A stretch of 64,000 bases of DNA from Polyodon spathula (lineage: Eukaryota; Chordata; Actinopteri; Acipenseriformes; Polyodontidae): positions 2,525,468 to 2,589,467 of the forward strand of contig NC_054565.1 in the NCBI RefSeq assembly GCF_017654505.1, given 5' to 3'. The notes below the pieces were generated by a model. That model was not told where the DNA came from and did no database searches. It saw only the letters and a list, made by a program, of their open reading frames with translations. The translations under genes were made by a program, and so were the position numbers. This document shows positions 30,765-44,977 of this stretch, in pieces. Position 1 is the first letter of the stretch. The number at the start of each line of letters is the position of its first letter.

Positions 30765-31913
30765 TCATTTTAAAAGATAATATTGAACATGATGGTGGCA
30801 CATTGCAGCTTTAAGACAATGATCCTTTTCTCTTCAACTTAACCGAACCAGGACTTACCTGACAAACAGTCTTGCTAACTTCATTAGTTTTCTGCTTGGT
30901 TTTCAACTTCAATGCACTAACTGACCTTGAAGGGAACAGGGGGTATGCTAAAACAAAGAATATTTGCCTAACTAATTGGTAATTAAGGACCCCAATTAAG
31001 TTCCCCCAATAGGATTTGTGTTCTCAGATACTAGGAAAACAAGATGTCCTTCATTTATTTAGAGAACAATGTGTACACAATAACAGGCACTCATACTCTA
31101 CAGCTATCTTTACACAGGCATAGGACTTTGTTCATAAGTAGTTTGAATGCATTGAACATCAACGCAACATTGATTTTACTTTATAAGGACTATCCAAAAT
31201 GTGTTATCGTTTTTTTTGTCTTCATTACTCCTATGAGAAATATGAAACAACATGTCGTACATAGTAATGTCAAATTGAGAGAATGTAATAGAAAGTCAGG
31301 ATATGTTTAACCAGTTTGTGGTTTTAGATCAAACAGAATAATATAAACCTGAGAAAACGTTTAAAAATCCATTATCTGTCAGACTTCCAGTTGGACCTGA
31401 AACCAAGGCAGGGTACATGCAATAAATGATTAAAAAAAAAAAAAAACTAAAATTAGAATAGCTACACTAACTGTATACTGACTACAGAAATAATGAAAAT
31501 AAAATTCAGTAGAATGATATATTTTTCTGAAGGGAAGCTATAAAAAAAAACAGATATGTGTCTAAAATGCCTTGGAGAAATAAAATAATAATTTGGAAAA
31601 AAAGAATGGGTATTTGTACAGTATGGCTTCAGGACCAGAAGGGTAACTGAAAAATCAATTGCCAGGAAACGTAACGTCTCCCCAAAGGTCTATATTATAT
31701 TCAGTCCGAGTAGTGATGGAAAACCTTGCCGGTTTAAAGGAACGTGAAATGGGAAGGAAAGAAGCCAATACATAATAACTGCAAGTTAATGCAATACACA
31801 CCATACCTTGGTGACTAGGATTCTGGCGGATGTTTCAACATGTGAGGACAGGTGAGCAGAGCTAGGAAACGTGAGTAACGATGGACCTGAACATTCAAAC
31901 CCACCATATACCA

Positions 31914-31991
<78 letters not shown>

Positions 31992-33220
31992 TTCACATTT
32001 CAAAGTTGCTGTGAATCTGCTAACAACTTTAATCTTGGAGGTACGTATTAAATCTAATTGAAGTGTTTAGAAATGCTAGGCACTGTCAAACTCCATTATG
32101 GAAGCCTTCACATCAGCATGTTATTGATTGATCAGGTCAACAAGATAACAGGTCTACAGGTTCAGGCAAGCAGTACATGACAATACCCCTAAATAACACT
32201 GTTCAGTATTGAACTATTTACAGGAAAACATGCTCAAAATCTACAGCCGTTTCGTTATATTTGTAAAATGAACACTGATGTATTTTAGTGCTATCAATAA
32301 AAAAAGATATATCAATGCTTGAGTTCAAAACTAACATACTTAAAATTACATACAGATAAAGTATATGGAGAAAGGTCATATAATAACTTGTACTGCATAT
32401 TTCATATCAACATTATAAAAATCCCTGGGCTAGTCGAAGAATATTTAATGTGAGGTTACATGTTTTACTAAAATAGAAAGAAAAAAAAACACTGTTAAAA
32501 CACGTGGAAAAGATAATAGAAAAATCATTAAAAAGAATAACATTTACAGTCATATCTGTCAAGCTTTAACTCTCACTTGTCAGTGTTAAATGAATAGCTC
32601 AGCTGTTATCTGAGACTTGCAGTCTACAAGCTGCCATGTGTATGAACTCCTGGTGGACTATTTTTAATTAAATGAATAAATAGTCAATCCGCTTCTCAGA
32701 GCCCCAAACTGCCTAGTCCCACTCCTATCCAGAGAAACAAGGACACACAGTAAAGTCAAGAATACAGGCAGTAGCATCCCATTACCTCCTGAGGCATCCA
32801 CACACCACTGGTCATTGAAAATGAAGACCATGGCTATCGGTGATTAATAACGCAGTTTCCTTTTCTCTTAGACACATGCGTAGCTTACCTTTCACGGCAG
32901 AGGTAGTGATATTAGCACAGTGTATCCAAGATTCTTTCGCACCCTACTTACTGTGGATAGTGAATTTTGACTGACAATCCACAGAACAGAACTATAAATT
33001 GGGCATTATCGGACAGCGATGAAATCAGGAAAGGGTCCTCATTTGTATGCCAAATGAAATGTGTATGCCAACAGATACAGTATGTACCTGCAAGGTATAT
33101 AAACATTGGGCATGTTTTCCACTTCTCAAAGCCTGGGTTTGAATCCATCTCAGTAAAATAAGTTCTCAACTTAGCCCCCACTTGCAGTCTTTGATTAAGA
33201 CAGACCCTAACATGCACCGC
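30765..33220. other. Noncoding AT-rich DNA
   Basis: Contains the (TA)n tract at 31.9 kb and otherwise nothing recognised. GGGTTTGAATCC near 33131 looks like a tRNA B-box but has no A-box partner. Confidence 0.5.
31916..31986 (+). repeat. (TA)n microsatellite
   Basis: About 35 units, self-complementary. Confidence 0.95.
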
Positions 33221-33678
33221 CTGGCCACTTTATTAGGACTTCTACCTATTATTGTGTGGGGTCACTGTACCCTGATCACAGCCCTGACACATGGTAGAGC
33301 CTCCAAAAGGTCTTGGAAGATGTCTCAAGGGATGTCAATCCATTCCGTCATTAATACTGCAGGCTTGAAAAGCCTCTCTTTTCCCTCTGTCCATCACTTT
33401 CCTTTGTTTTGCAGATACAGTCTGATGATTGCTGTCTTGGAGCAGTCTAGCAGTGTAACTGTTCTCTGGCACCTGCTCCTTGGGAAACCACCATCCTGCC
33501 TATTCAGAATGCAGTTACAGCTTTGCCTGTCCCTGTTTCTGATAAATTTTTGCTACACTCACAACTTTATAACGTTGCAAGGACCACTTGTGACATCACA
33601 TGATCAACCTAGTGTGCATCTCTGATTCAGGGCAATGCCAAATCCATTTGGGTAATTAGGTCCTAACAAAGTGGCCAG
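33221..33678. mobile_element. Small DNA transposon with CTGGCCACTTTATTAGG termini
   Basis: The left end, CTGGCCACTTTATTAGGAC (33221-33239), is matched in inverted orientation by the right end (33660-33678) with one mismatch in 19. This terminus closely resembles one I recall from a very common fish transposon family. The interior reads 'ctgatcacagccctgacaca' and then degenerate sequence. A 147-codon open frame crosses it (33182-33625, +), but its translation shows no transposase motif I recognise. No clear target-site duplication is visible. The 458-base length suggests a deleted, non-autonomous copy. Confidence 0.6.
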
Positions 33679-35073
33679 TATATATTGCCCTATATTGTTG
33701 TCTGCTCCTCTGCCTTGAATTCATGTAGGAAATCTGTTTGTTTGTTTGTTTTTTTTCTGAATCTCTATGGGTGCAATTACACTAGCTCTTTCTATGTTGG
33801 CTTGAGGGTCAAGCTGGTACAAATGGGCTGGTTTAAATACAGATGGAATAACAGAAGCCAGATTGTGTTGGTCCAGCTCTTGTTTTATGCCTGTTCTATG
33901 CCAAGAGAAACTACTAATTCAAATAGCTGGCAGTAAGAGACTGCCATACATGCATGTCTCTTCCAACACCTTTATATTATCTACATGCTTTAGCAATTGT
34001 CTTTCAAATTATTTGTATTAGACCAACTGAGAGGAATTTCTATGTCTATATCTACATTTCTATTTTTGGAACTTGCAAAGATTAAAAGATAAAGAGAATT
34101 TTAGGGTTGATTTATAGCTAAAGAGTATTAAAATGTATTGACAATGCACCCATACGATAGCTGCACAAAATAGACAAATTGTGTTAGCTACAGCAGCTGT
34201 GGTGATTATGTAAATTTATTCTGGAACATCTACAGTATATAGCTACACAGGCTGTCTTTATAATAACTACGTTATTACCTGATATGTTAGAGCTAACAAA
34301 TCAACAACGTATTCAGCAGCATAAAATTTAACATGACTCCTGAACTACTGGTACCAAAGACCTACGATATGGGGATTATTTATCCACTTGGAATGCAAAT
34401 TGTAGACTGGTATACTAGCATAGAAAACAATCACTTATATGGTATGCTTTTACTAGCAGATGCCATCTAGGCAAGCCTGCTTATGCCGAGTTGGCAAGTC
34501 AGAGTAATGCATCAAGAATGTAACTGCCCTGCTGGTTACTAAGCTGAATGCCAAGTGGAGCCATTAACAAATAGCATTAAGAATGCTCCTAATTGAAAAA
34601 AAAAAAAAAAATCTATTTTTATTTTTAATTGTTCGTTTCCAGGTGCATGTATTCAGTGATGGGGATCATGTTTTTTAGAACTCAGTTTTAATATGCATAT
34701 ATATTTACTATATACTACAATGTACACAATACAGCTCTAATTCTGTCCCTAATCATAACTCAATCCCTAAACCTTTTCTGAAATAATTGCATACTTACAT
34801 ACATTTACACATTAAGTACATTGTAACTATGCATAATAACATTGTAATTATGCGTAAGTACACATGTATTTACTAATTAACTACTATACAAATACACAGA
34901 AATTACAGAGACTGTAAAGGGTTACCACAGAAAGTTTGTTAAACCTAAATTAAACAGCTGAATTGTGGAGAATTAAGAGCTGCATCTGTTTTGCAACTTG
35001 GCATCATTTGGAACAGTTATGTCATTCAGATATTCTGTTTGTATGAATGCAAGGTAGATTCTAATGAGATCTG

Positions 35074-35075
<2 letters not shown>

Positions 35076-35105
<30 letters not shown>
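35076..35105 (+). repeat. Poly-A run (30)
   Basis: Long A homopolymer. It could be a retroposon tail, but no body was recognised upstream. Confidence 0.9.
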
Positions 35106-35106
<1 letters not shown>

Positions 35107-35967
35107 ACATCAAACTATGTAGTGTTGAATATGGAAAGGCTAGAACTCTCAACACTTGTTGTTTGAAGAACAAAGCTCTTACATCTATAAGTTTAGCATC
35201 TTATTCCTGTCTGTCTCTTTAACAAACAACTGCATCAAGAGGTGTGCTCAGTTAGTTAAACCCTGCAGAGTTCAGTTTTACCCTGAAGATATTAAATATT
35301 AAGATGCTATTCTATTGGGGGCAACCCATGAATGATTGAAGAGTTAAAGAATGCATTCTCATGTCCCAGAAGACCCCTTTTTTTCTCAAACCCAGTGGAT
35401 TGATGCTCATCCATTTACCTGTTCTTGACGCATGCGAATGAGCTGGTAAATGGAGACATAAGCTAAGGTTGTGTTGGTCTGTCAACCAGAAACCAGCTGA
35501 ATATGTATGAATTATCTCTTCCATCTGGGTAATTAGCAGCAGCACAGGAAATGAGTCTGCTGGCATCACTGATCGCCTGCATGTTCATAGTTATTCCTTC
35601 TCTAATACTGTAAATCTGAAGGGTAAATAAATGCCACCTGGGTGCAGTTCATGCCTCCGTTCAATGTCTGCTTAGAACTCAGTATTCACATGGCACTGGT
35701 AGAATCTGTCTGTCTCCTTCCTAACCCAACTTAAAATAGCATCTAGAGAATATAACTTATGTCTGCATTGGAATCTATAATGTTCCTAGTTTCTGAGACA
35801 TTTCTAACATTAAAATAGCAAAAGTAATAGATTTGGAGAATGTTATATTTAAAAAGAAAAATAACTAAGAAGGAAATTCTTCAATTTCTGATATCAAAAG
35901 GTTGGACAAACGCGTAGCAGATAATTAATTTAAATCATACTGTAAATATAAACACATTTAAAGAATG

Positions 35968-35968
<1 letters not shown>

Positions 35969-36022
<54 letters not shown>
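35969..36022 (+). repeat. (TA)n microsatellite
   Basis: About 27 units. Confidence 0.95.
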
Positions 36023-36023
<1 letters not shown>

Positions 36024-37484
36024 CACAGTGAACAGTGTACCTAATTTTTAAAAGATGCCATTACAGAAAGTTTGAGTGGCTTACAGTTTCTATTTTAGGC
36101 ACAATAAAACAAGAAATGAAATTGGCATGAACTGTAGGTTAGCTACCAAGGAAACAATTATGTGAAAAGTTCAATATAATGGGCTACATAAAGACTGCTT
36201 CTGCTGGTTCTGGAATGGAGAAACTGGCAATTGTCTGGCACTATTGCAATATACAAAAAAAAAAAGCAACACGACTTTACTTTGAAGAAACTGAATTTTA
36301 TTTCAATGTGGATACATTAGAAGTAATGTACCATGTAACTCAATTAAGAAACACTTAATCATGTTTCATTTTAGATGCGTGAAGTATTTGTACCCTACGA
36401 TACCCAGTTTAATATAAAGTGATTTGAAATGTTTTTTCTTCGTCCCATTTTCTAAACATAGAATCTCCCGAGAGAGAAGGTGAAAATGTAATATATTTAA
36501 TTGGATCCGGAAACCTACTTTTAATAAATGCATTAATAACAATCATATGAAAAAGCAGAAACTATAAATCTGTGCAATAGATAAAAAGTGGCATTTTGTA
36601 TTTCGTAAACAGTATTTTAAATGGTTTAATATAATCGTGCAACGCATGTTAGTTTAGACTAATCATATTAATTGTATATTCTGGTAGGAACATTTAATTT
36701 GGTACAATATTATCGTGCATCTTTGAAATTCAATAATAACAATTACAAAGGAAATGGAAAAGAAATTAAGTGTACCTGTTTTATGTTATTTTGTTAGTAA
36801 GATATACTGTACAGTATTGAACTGGCTAAGTCCTATGTGTGTCCCTTTGATAATTGCGATTAACTGGCCAGGATTATTTATCTCATGTTCTTGAGGAACA
36901 TTGATCGGAGAACATTGCAATTATCAATCACAATAGTAATGTGTTGTAATATGTTAGTGTTACATTACAGTATCTTAGAAAGGAGTGAAACACAATGCTT
37001 TAAGATCCAAATCTTACATTTTAAATTCCATGGTCTGATTGCAGCTACACCATTGAAGTTAGTATGAACTTCTACACATCAACTGAGAAAGTCTATAATA
37101 TAGTCTTTTATAAATCTGCATATTCCGGATTGAAGTATAATAAAATTATGTTTTTTTTTTTAAATGGTATTTTTACCTTGAAGCTATTACATCACTAATG
37201 AACTAAACGTACCCATCGCTCCTTCCAGAGATTAATAACTTGGAAAAGCAGCAATTAGTTACAGAGAAAAAGAGTCACAGTTTGAGGTTTTTGGGAGTTT
37301 GAGTTTTTGTAAAACTTTGAGGTTTAGTAAACCAGTCATTGATTCTTCAGTGGTGTTCCTTCATGTGAGTTTTTTTTAAAAAAAACTAAATACACATCTT
37401 CCACAATGTGTGAGACCTACAAAATGATAGTACAGTAATTCATAACAGGTAATAATTACAGAAATCATGTACTTTAACAAAAAC

Positions 37485-37566
<82 letters not shown>
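37485..37566 (+). repeat. (AAT)n microsatellite
   Basis: About 27 units, directly joined to the - strand repeat tail at 37566-37623. The poly-leucine open frame seen here on the - strand is only this repeat. Confidence 0.95.
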
Positions 37567-37623
37567 TACCTTTCACAGGATAGAAACACTGAGCTGCAAC
37601 ATTTAATATTAAGGGATATCCAG
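37566..37623 (-). repeat. Interspersed-repeat tail joined to an (AAT)n tract, copy 1
   Basis: The complement of this stretch reads TCTGGATAT...TTAATATTAAATG TTGCAGCTCAGTGTTTCTAT CCTGTGAAAGG and runs directly into (ATT)n. The same ~55 bases occur on the + strand at 41223-41280, also ending in (ATT)n. Sharing both the body and the microsatellite start fits the 3' end of a retroposon whose tail is an ATT repeat. Confidence 0.6.
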
Positions 37624-40600
37624 ATACCCCCTGATTGTTCTGCTTTTTTTTAACTCTGTATGAATGCTCGCTGTCGTTGTTTAGATCAAGTCTTGTCAAC
37701 TTCCAGGGCAAGCATTCTTTGTGTGTCCCAAGAGTATCTACAAAGTCAAAGTCAAAACCATGCCTGCAGTTTTCAGGTTTGTCAGAAACTGAACTGCAAT
37801 CTAACTTCCACCAGCACAGCTGCAAATGAATTAGGTACAATTTCCCAGTAAAATAACTGCAGTGACAATCTAGAACCCTTCCAGTATAATTGCAGCTTTT
37901 CCCCCCTTATTCATTAACTGAAGTAAAATCAAGTTTCCAGTTGCACATACTCCGGAGATTTGCTGTTTGCATACAGTTTTTAAAGTATAGTGCTTTCTTG
38001 CTTTATCCCAGTAGCAAGCACACCTACTACAACAGGGGAAACATCAGTCAGGACTCCGAAAATGAATACGTTTTGAAAAATGCAAACTTTGCATTCCGGT
38101 TAAAGTTTCGAGGCACTTCTAACAGAGCTGAACTGCTCTTATCTTTGCAAAACAAGAGAAGATTCTTTCTCTGTAGTCGTCCCCATTGAAGTGCTCTCGG
38201 TATTTTTAGCGAAACTCTTTCCTGACCTCATGGAGTTGCTCAAGAGATTCAGTTCTGTCTAAAACCTCCATTAGTTCTTAGTTCTTCTGACATCTGTTTC
38301 AAGCGTAGAAAGATAATTGTTAATTATTCTCTTTCAAGACCGCAAACAGGATCTAGTTCCGGTTGCAGATCATACAATTTTTCTTAAACCTTTTTGGTTT
38401 TTGCAAGCTTGGCAATACGGTTGTTACTTATACCTTTAAAGTATGTACACGTTATAAATGAATAGATTTCAAGGACAAACCCCATCTGTGTTCACATTTT
38501 TACAAGACATTTAGTTAAGTACAGACTACTGTGTAAAGAAAGACAGATAAATACTGCACTGTATCTGTGCCCATCGTCACAAGGCACTTTAGAACTCAAA
38601 GCCAGCAACGTTTTCCCTAAAAGCAATTAAAAAAATGAATTTGATCTAAAGTCCTGCCAATACTAATGCTCCATAAATTCTGCACTTTCTTTTCAGGATA
38701 TATGGAATTTGTATAGATAAGTTGGTATTCAGTGATAAAATCCCTCAAAGAGCATTAAACCACATTATAATAATTTTTTTTGTGGTGCTTGGAGTTACAT
38801 ATATATGCAGTTATTCGCTCCTTATTGTAATATTTCTGTACTAAAAAGAGCCTTATAGTGCATGTAATACTGTAGGTGTCTTAACTGAAATCTTAAATAT
38901 TCCCATTTTTTACTAAGTAACGGTTTTAAGTTTTGTTCCACACGTTTCATTTTATTGTATGTTGTTTGTGATTGCAATGTCCTTGATTGTTATACAGAAC
39001 AGGACCTCCTTGTAAATGAGAGCTCAGTACCAATGGGTATATCTCCTGGTTATATACCAGTAACTAATACATTAAGAAATTAAATAACATTTAAAGAGCC
39101 TTTTTTAACTGTTTCTATACCTTTTTTATGATGCATTTTGCAATCATTTATTTTTGCAATTATGTGTGTGTGGTCTTTGGGTATATTTAGGCTGGAGTGG
39201 GGTCATGCAAGAGTCAGAATGATGGCAGTGGAAAAATCAGTTGACAAAATCACTACTCTTTAACACAAATTGTAAGATATTTTTTTTTTTTATTATTTTT
39301 AAGTCAGCTGTGTACTGTAGCATCACTTTAAAATTGTTATTAGTATCTACTAACACATTCCTTACAATAAATATCTGATCCTGCGTTTTTCATGTTAATG
39401 ATGTTGGGTAAAAAGTTCAGCATGAATTCAAAACTTAAGAATTCTCTTAGAAGAAATATGATGATGCTTTATGCATATTCACTGTTATTTGCATATATTT
39501 GCAGTAGCATTGCTTTTCCCTGTGGTCTACTCACCCTTTGTTCTATATAAATGTTTTAATATCATATTTGATATTAATTGTTGTGTTATAGGAGACCAGC
39601 TTAACTATTAAATGCCTTTGTTTTAAATTATTTAACCATTCAATTCTTACGTTGCCTTGGTTACAAATAAAACATTAAAAACTCAGACCCACATATACCC
39701 TTCAGAGACACTGTGACCCTCCTATACAGGTTAGCAATTGCAGCGACTTTCCTTCACAGCGGTTCAGTCAGCTCAGGTTCTGACTGCAAAATATCTGGGA
39801 CAGCTTGCGTGTCCAATTTGTTTTTCACTCCAATTAAGACAACAGGGAATGTGCCTTTCTGGGTCACTGTAAATGTGTTGCAGTCTATTTCCAGGACAAC
39901 AACTACCGACAAAGAGTGACTTCCAGCTGGGTAAAGTCAGAAAGAAATCGCTGGTTGGGGATCAGAAAGTCGCTTAAGGCAATACCTTATCTTCCACAAA
40001 GAAAGCACTTGTGAAAGTAAGAAAATAACTGATGTACTCTTCACTGCCATCATTTTCCTGTCAACCTTGTCAAAAGAGCCCTCAAATACTGTTGCTACAC
40101 CAGAGTGTCACCATTAACGTGCCCCCCTTCTTACATCCAGTAGGGGTACAGTGTAGCAGGCGGGACAGGTAATAGTCACACTCTGGTTAACCAGCCCTAC
40201 ATTAAGACTGCCTGAAAGCTTTTAAAAAGTTACCAGGATGTGAAACCAGAAATAGAAAATGATTTACGAAGGTAGTATAATAAGATATTATGATCTGTTC
40301 CAAGTATTGAGCAGCTGCTGCTTAACCCTCTAAACAAAATAATTGTGTGCCCTCCTCGAGGAGTAAAGCTGTCTCTAATCTTGGTTACCCGCCTGACTAG
40401 ATTAAATTATTTATCATTCTTTTCTATGCATGATCATCAAAGGCACTAACCTCACTGCACAATTGATAACCAGTCAAATCAAGCCTTCATACTCTGACTG
40501 TAACTCTAAAATGCTAAACTCTTGTCGGGGTGTGTGAATCTCCATGAATATGCCCTTGTGACACCACTGGCTTGAGTTATTTTCAGGATATTCAGGATCA

Positions 40601-41222
40601 TTTAATTCTGTTTGCTGAATCTTTCCAATGTGGTCGGCAGTGTGGTAGGACATCAGAAAAGGTCTGAGTCAAAGTTACTTTGCACAGTCTGCTCTGAGAA
40701 CTCAGACTGGGTGATTTGTTGTTTCACTCCAGACCTGAGTTCATATCTCTTTGTACAGCCCAGTTGAATTTAAACAACCTTCTGAGCCAGGATTAAGTAC
40801 CTCAAGATGTCTGCTATTGCAATAAGCATTATAGTTCAGAAAGGGGAATGTCTTTGTGTTTTAATACATATCAAGTGTTAAATACAAATGAGAGGGTAAA
40901 TACCTCATTTCAATTCCGTTTGAAAAACAATCGCTGTGTTAGACATAGCGATCCAGAAAAGATAAAGAATGAGCTACTGTTGATACCTTTTATGTTTCTT
41001 GAGGCATTTGCCTTGTGGCTGCTACAGTACGGCATGGGCATACCTTTGTGTTGAGCGAAACGCGAAGCGCATTGTATTCATGTGACCTATTGCAATGCTG
41101 TGAATAGGGTCAAGATTCTTCTGCACTCACAGGCACATATATACTCAAGTACAAACGTACTGCACGATATAACCCAGCTCATTTCTACTAATGTCTTCAA
41201 CTTCCCAACTCAATAATGAGAG
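37624..41222. other. Noncoding DNA, unassigned
   Basis: A block at about 37900-38400 is repeat-free with a 99-codon + frame lacking splice context. The short coding-like segment at 39754-39926 is listed separately. Nothing else was identified. Confidence 0.5.
39754..39926 (-). other. Short coding-like segment, - strand, with an acceptor-like 5' edge
   Basis: Read on the - strand, a pyrimidine-rich stretch ending in ACCCAG borders a frame of about 57 codons that closes at TGA (39754-39756). The translation includes the run EIDCNTFTVTQKGTF and looks protein-like, but I cannot match it to a family. The + strand is also open here, which weakens the case. No polyadenylation signal follows within about 100 bases. 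It could be a decayed terminal exon, a transposon remnant or chance. Confidence 0.12.
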
Positions 41223-41280
41223 TCTGGATATTAATATTAAATGTTGCAGCTCAGTGTTTCTATCCAGTGAAAGGTGCATT
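41223..41280 (+). repeat. Interspersed-repeat tail joined to an (ATT)n tract, copy 2
   Basis: This matches the complement of 37566-37623 almost base for base across ATTAAATGTTGCAGCTCAG and TGTTTCTATCC, then enters (ATT)n. Similarity fades upstream of about 41220, as expected for 5'-truncated retroposon copies. Confidence 0.6.
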
Positions 41281-41293
41281 ATTATTATTAATA

Positions 41294-41329
<36 letters not shown>
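41278..41329 (+). repeat. (ATT)n microsatellite with interruptions
   Basis: About 16 units, directly joined to the repeat tail at 41223-41280. Confidence 0.93.
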
Positions 41330-41331
<2 letters not shown>

Positions 41332-42697
41332 CTCATTATTAAAACAAATTAATTAGCTGGTATACACATAGCAAATCAAAATCACAGCAGTGCCTACAGT
41401 TCATTGCAACAGAGTCTTTGTTTTCTACTGAATTAAAGCTACTGATGCTTACTGTGTTTATGGCTGTAGATTAAAAATGAAGACATTAAAACCACAGTGG
41501 AGAGGTACATCTTTCACTATCACTGTGGCTCCCTTGTACTAGTCAGCAATGCCAATTAGATTTTTCTGAATGCACTGAGCAACCTAATAACTGAATAATC
41601 TTTCAGCTATATAATGTAGAAAGAGTAAAAGTATTAAAGGAGTTTTTCTGTTCATTCAGGCAGTGATTTGGTATATATGAGTTCTGGAGAAAAAAATATG
41701 AACTATACTTCCAAGGAGCAGTGCTGTATTAGGTTAAAAAAATAAATAAAAAAAACAGACAGCTTCAAAGATGGAGGAAGCTTGTGTGCATGCAGCTCAA
41801 ACTAAAACGTGTAATGTAAACAAACCGGTATATCAACAATGTCTGTTCCTGCTGAAGCAGAGTGTACAGAATGCTAAATTATGGAAGAATGGAGTAAACA
41901 GACCCTGCCGGCGCATAATCAAGTGTAAAATGTGATATGATAGTAAGGTTCTGACAGTACTCAAACAATTCCACGGCTCTCACCCTCTGTGTTGTTATCA
42001 AGCCTTTCTCTTCCCTTGAGAGAGGTTCTTTAGGCAGGGTTAACACATCATGACTAGACAACTCCAGCTTAATTAATTAGAGCTAATGGATCCCAATTTA
42101 GGATTGTCCAGGGACTAGTGTCACAGGGGATATTGTAGGGTAGAGAAAAAGACATGCCTATAATTTATTAAAGTGAAAAGTTAAGAAAAGTAATCTTAGT
42201 TGGGAACTTAAGTTTTATTTTCCTCACGTTAATATTTATAAGAAAAGAATGTGTTGGTCCTAAAAAACATGCCGCCTTGAGTTTTTTTTTTTAAAGAACG
42301 TTTGTTTGAATTGTGTAATTAAAACGGTTACCTTTGTAAAGGACATGAATACATGTAGCTTGTTCAACATGGGTCATTTATCTTTAACAGATGGATTAAC
42401 CAAGTTAACAGATTGCATCTAAATGAATTGAAAGAAAGCTTTTCACCCATCGATGTGAACAGATGAATATTGCCACTCAAACATTTGCCAGCTGGGCCCC
42501 TCTTGGCACACAATGGTAACTCAATATTTTTTTTTTTTTTTTCTGATCTAGAGATGTTACAATTAATGTAGAGTCTCTGTACATATTCCTTTCCATCTGT
42601 GCTACCTTTGTGCTATAGAAAGAGTACAAGCACCGGATATCGCAAACAATACTGATGTAGGTTAGAAATTCACATTCTCAGAAGCAGCATATTTTAC

Positions 42698-42922
<225 letters not shown>

Positions 42923-44977
42923 GAGATGCCCTGCTGACATGGCACTTTGTCTCCAGAGATATAGAGTCCATCCTGGCAAATCAACACATTTTTCTCCACT
43001 TGCAGTCCTCCAATACATTACTAACCTAATTTTTCCGCACCTGTGCCTGTGCATTTATCTCGCTCTTGCAGTGTGCAGATGTACTGCACAATTCAACCTT
43101 CGGAGATGCTTTTCCAGTCTCTCCTTTTCAGCTGAGTAGACTAAAATCCTGCATGGAAATCTTGTTGTTGAGGACTTCCAGTATATTGGGCTGGAGCTGG
43201 AAATTAGTTTGTGTTAAGGTGTTATTTGTACAGTACCATCTGCATTTTCCTAATGTGCATACTACATTTTCTGTTTAATATCAATTAGTGAAAACTATAG
43301 CCCTCTGACATTGCTAAGGGGTCAAAAGTCAAAACACTATCCTCTGATAACTAAATGATGTCATTTTTCAACCCAAAGCGTCTGCTTCTGAAAAGCAACC
43401 AAATTAGCTTTTTTTTTGTTTGTTTGTTTTTTTTAATATAACTGACTACAAATTAGACTAAGAAACAGTGGTTTAAAAAGAAGTTAGTAACCCTAGTAAA
43501 TATGGATATACTGTATGCAGAAACTCCAATACAGAATGATACCAAACACACATAACAGTATATTAAACAAGTAGGCAGAGTTATTTTGGGTAGTTGTTGT
43601 GCTATTTTCAATATGCTATTTTTTATTATTATTATTACCACAGATTCCAGAGTGGGTTTCAGAAGGCGATCCAATAGCCAATATGAATAGAAATATATGG
43701 AATTATTTAAGGAAGAAGATCCCAAAACAAAAGAGAACAACACATTTCCCACAGTCTTCTACTTTTTCAATCCCCGGGGCAATAGTTTTCACTCCAAGGC
43801 TCCAGTCAATATTCGTATACTGTATCCTAAATCTTAATCTTAATCTTAATCTTAAATCCACACAATATCTGTCATAGGCGTGTTCAAAAGTGGATTTGAT
43901 CAGATTTCAGTTTTTATGACTTTTTTTAACATACAAGTGTTAATATTTATTGTTAGCATTCTTCTTTCAGAGGGGGTAGCATTCTAGTACGGTGCACAGA
44001 CCGGTATGGTGTATAAAGCATGGTCAACCTGACACTGGTGCTGCTTGAACTGCAGGCAAAAGCACAGTTGAAGAAGAGGATGCTGAATTGGAATTGGGAA
44101 TCGGATCCCACCCATAGCTCTTCAACTGTACAATACACCCAGGACGTAAGACGAATAGCTATGCAGTTTGTTCTAATACATTGTGACAGATTCAAAAGGC
44201 TTTTCTTAATGGAGCTGACTCCCATTTCTATACTTCACTGTGGACTGCTGGACAAGGTGAATCCCACCTGAAATAACTGAGGCCAGCGAGGAAACGGCAG
44301 GTTTCAGCAAACCTCTCATGTTGCAATGTAGTGAAAATGCAACTAGACATCTTGAAATTGTAACTCTTCAGATGGTATAGACACACTCATTAACCATATA
44401 ATAATTGTATGCTTAAAACAGCCATAAAGAAGAGATTGTTATGAAAGGAAAGCTATTTGATATCTTATTTATATTGATTTTAAATTCTAACAAAGAATGC
44501 TTGTCTTTGTCTCAACTTTGGATGCCAATCGATAAGCACTTACTACTTGCGGCAAAAACTTTGCCATGCCAAGAATGTCAGATGAATCAGAGTGGTTTAG
44601 ATCAGATAGAAAATAGATTGCTAGGAAGGGCTGTGGGTCTACAAAGTAACAATTGTCTTTTTGTCCTGCGAGTTTCCCCATTTACTCAGATCCATTTCTT
44701 TAATCCATGACCATGGTTTGAAAATGAATACCAGGGGTGTTATTTAGAGATAAGTTTTAAGGCCTATACAAAAGCGGGAAAGAAGATACAAAATGTATTT
44801 TATTCTCTTTGGACACAACCCCTCCACTGCACTTGATCCATCAGTGCAAACAGCACATCACTCCTACTCTGCATCAGTCTAAAGAATGTCGAGGGAGAAA
44901 CTAAAAGAAGACCCCAGTGTCATTTCAAACTAATACTTTAATAAAAAATGACTATCTGTCATTGCAGAAACACAAAG

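Larger units (their letters stand above)
33679..37484. other. Noncoding AT-rich DNA
   Basis: Holds the poly-A and (TA)n tracts listed separately. No gene or transposon recognised. Confidence 0.55.

Noticed and set aside
33182..33625. 147-codon + strand frame
   Set aside because: It lies almost wholly inside the small transposon; the translation has no transposase or other domain and no splice context.
37376..37840. 154-codon - strand frame, the longest in the window
   Set aside because: Its central poly-leucine is the (AAT)n tract; the flanking parts include the repeat tail and show no domain.
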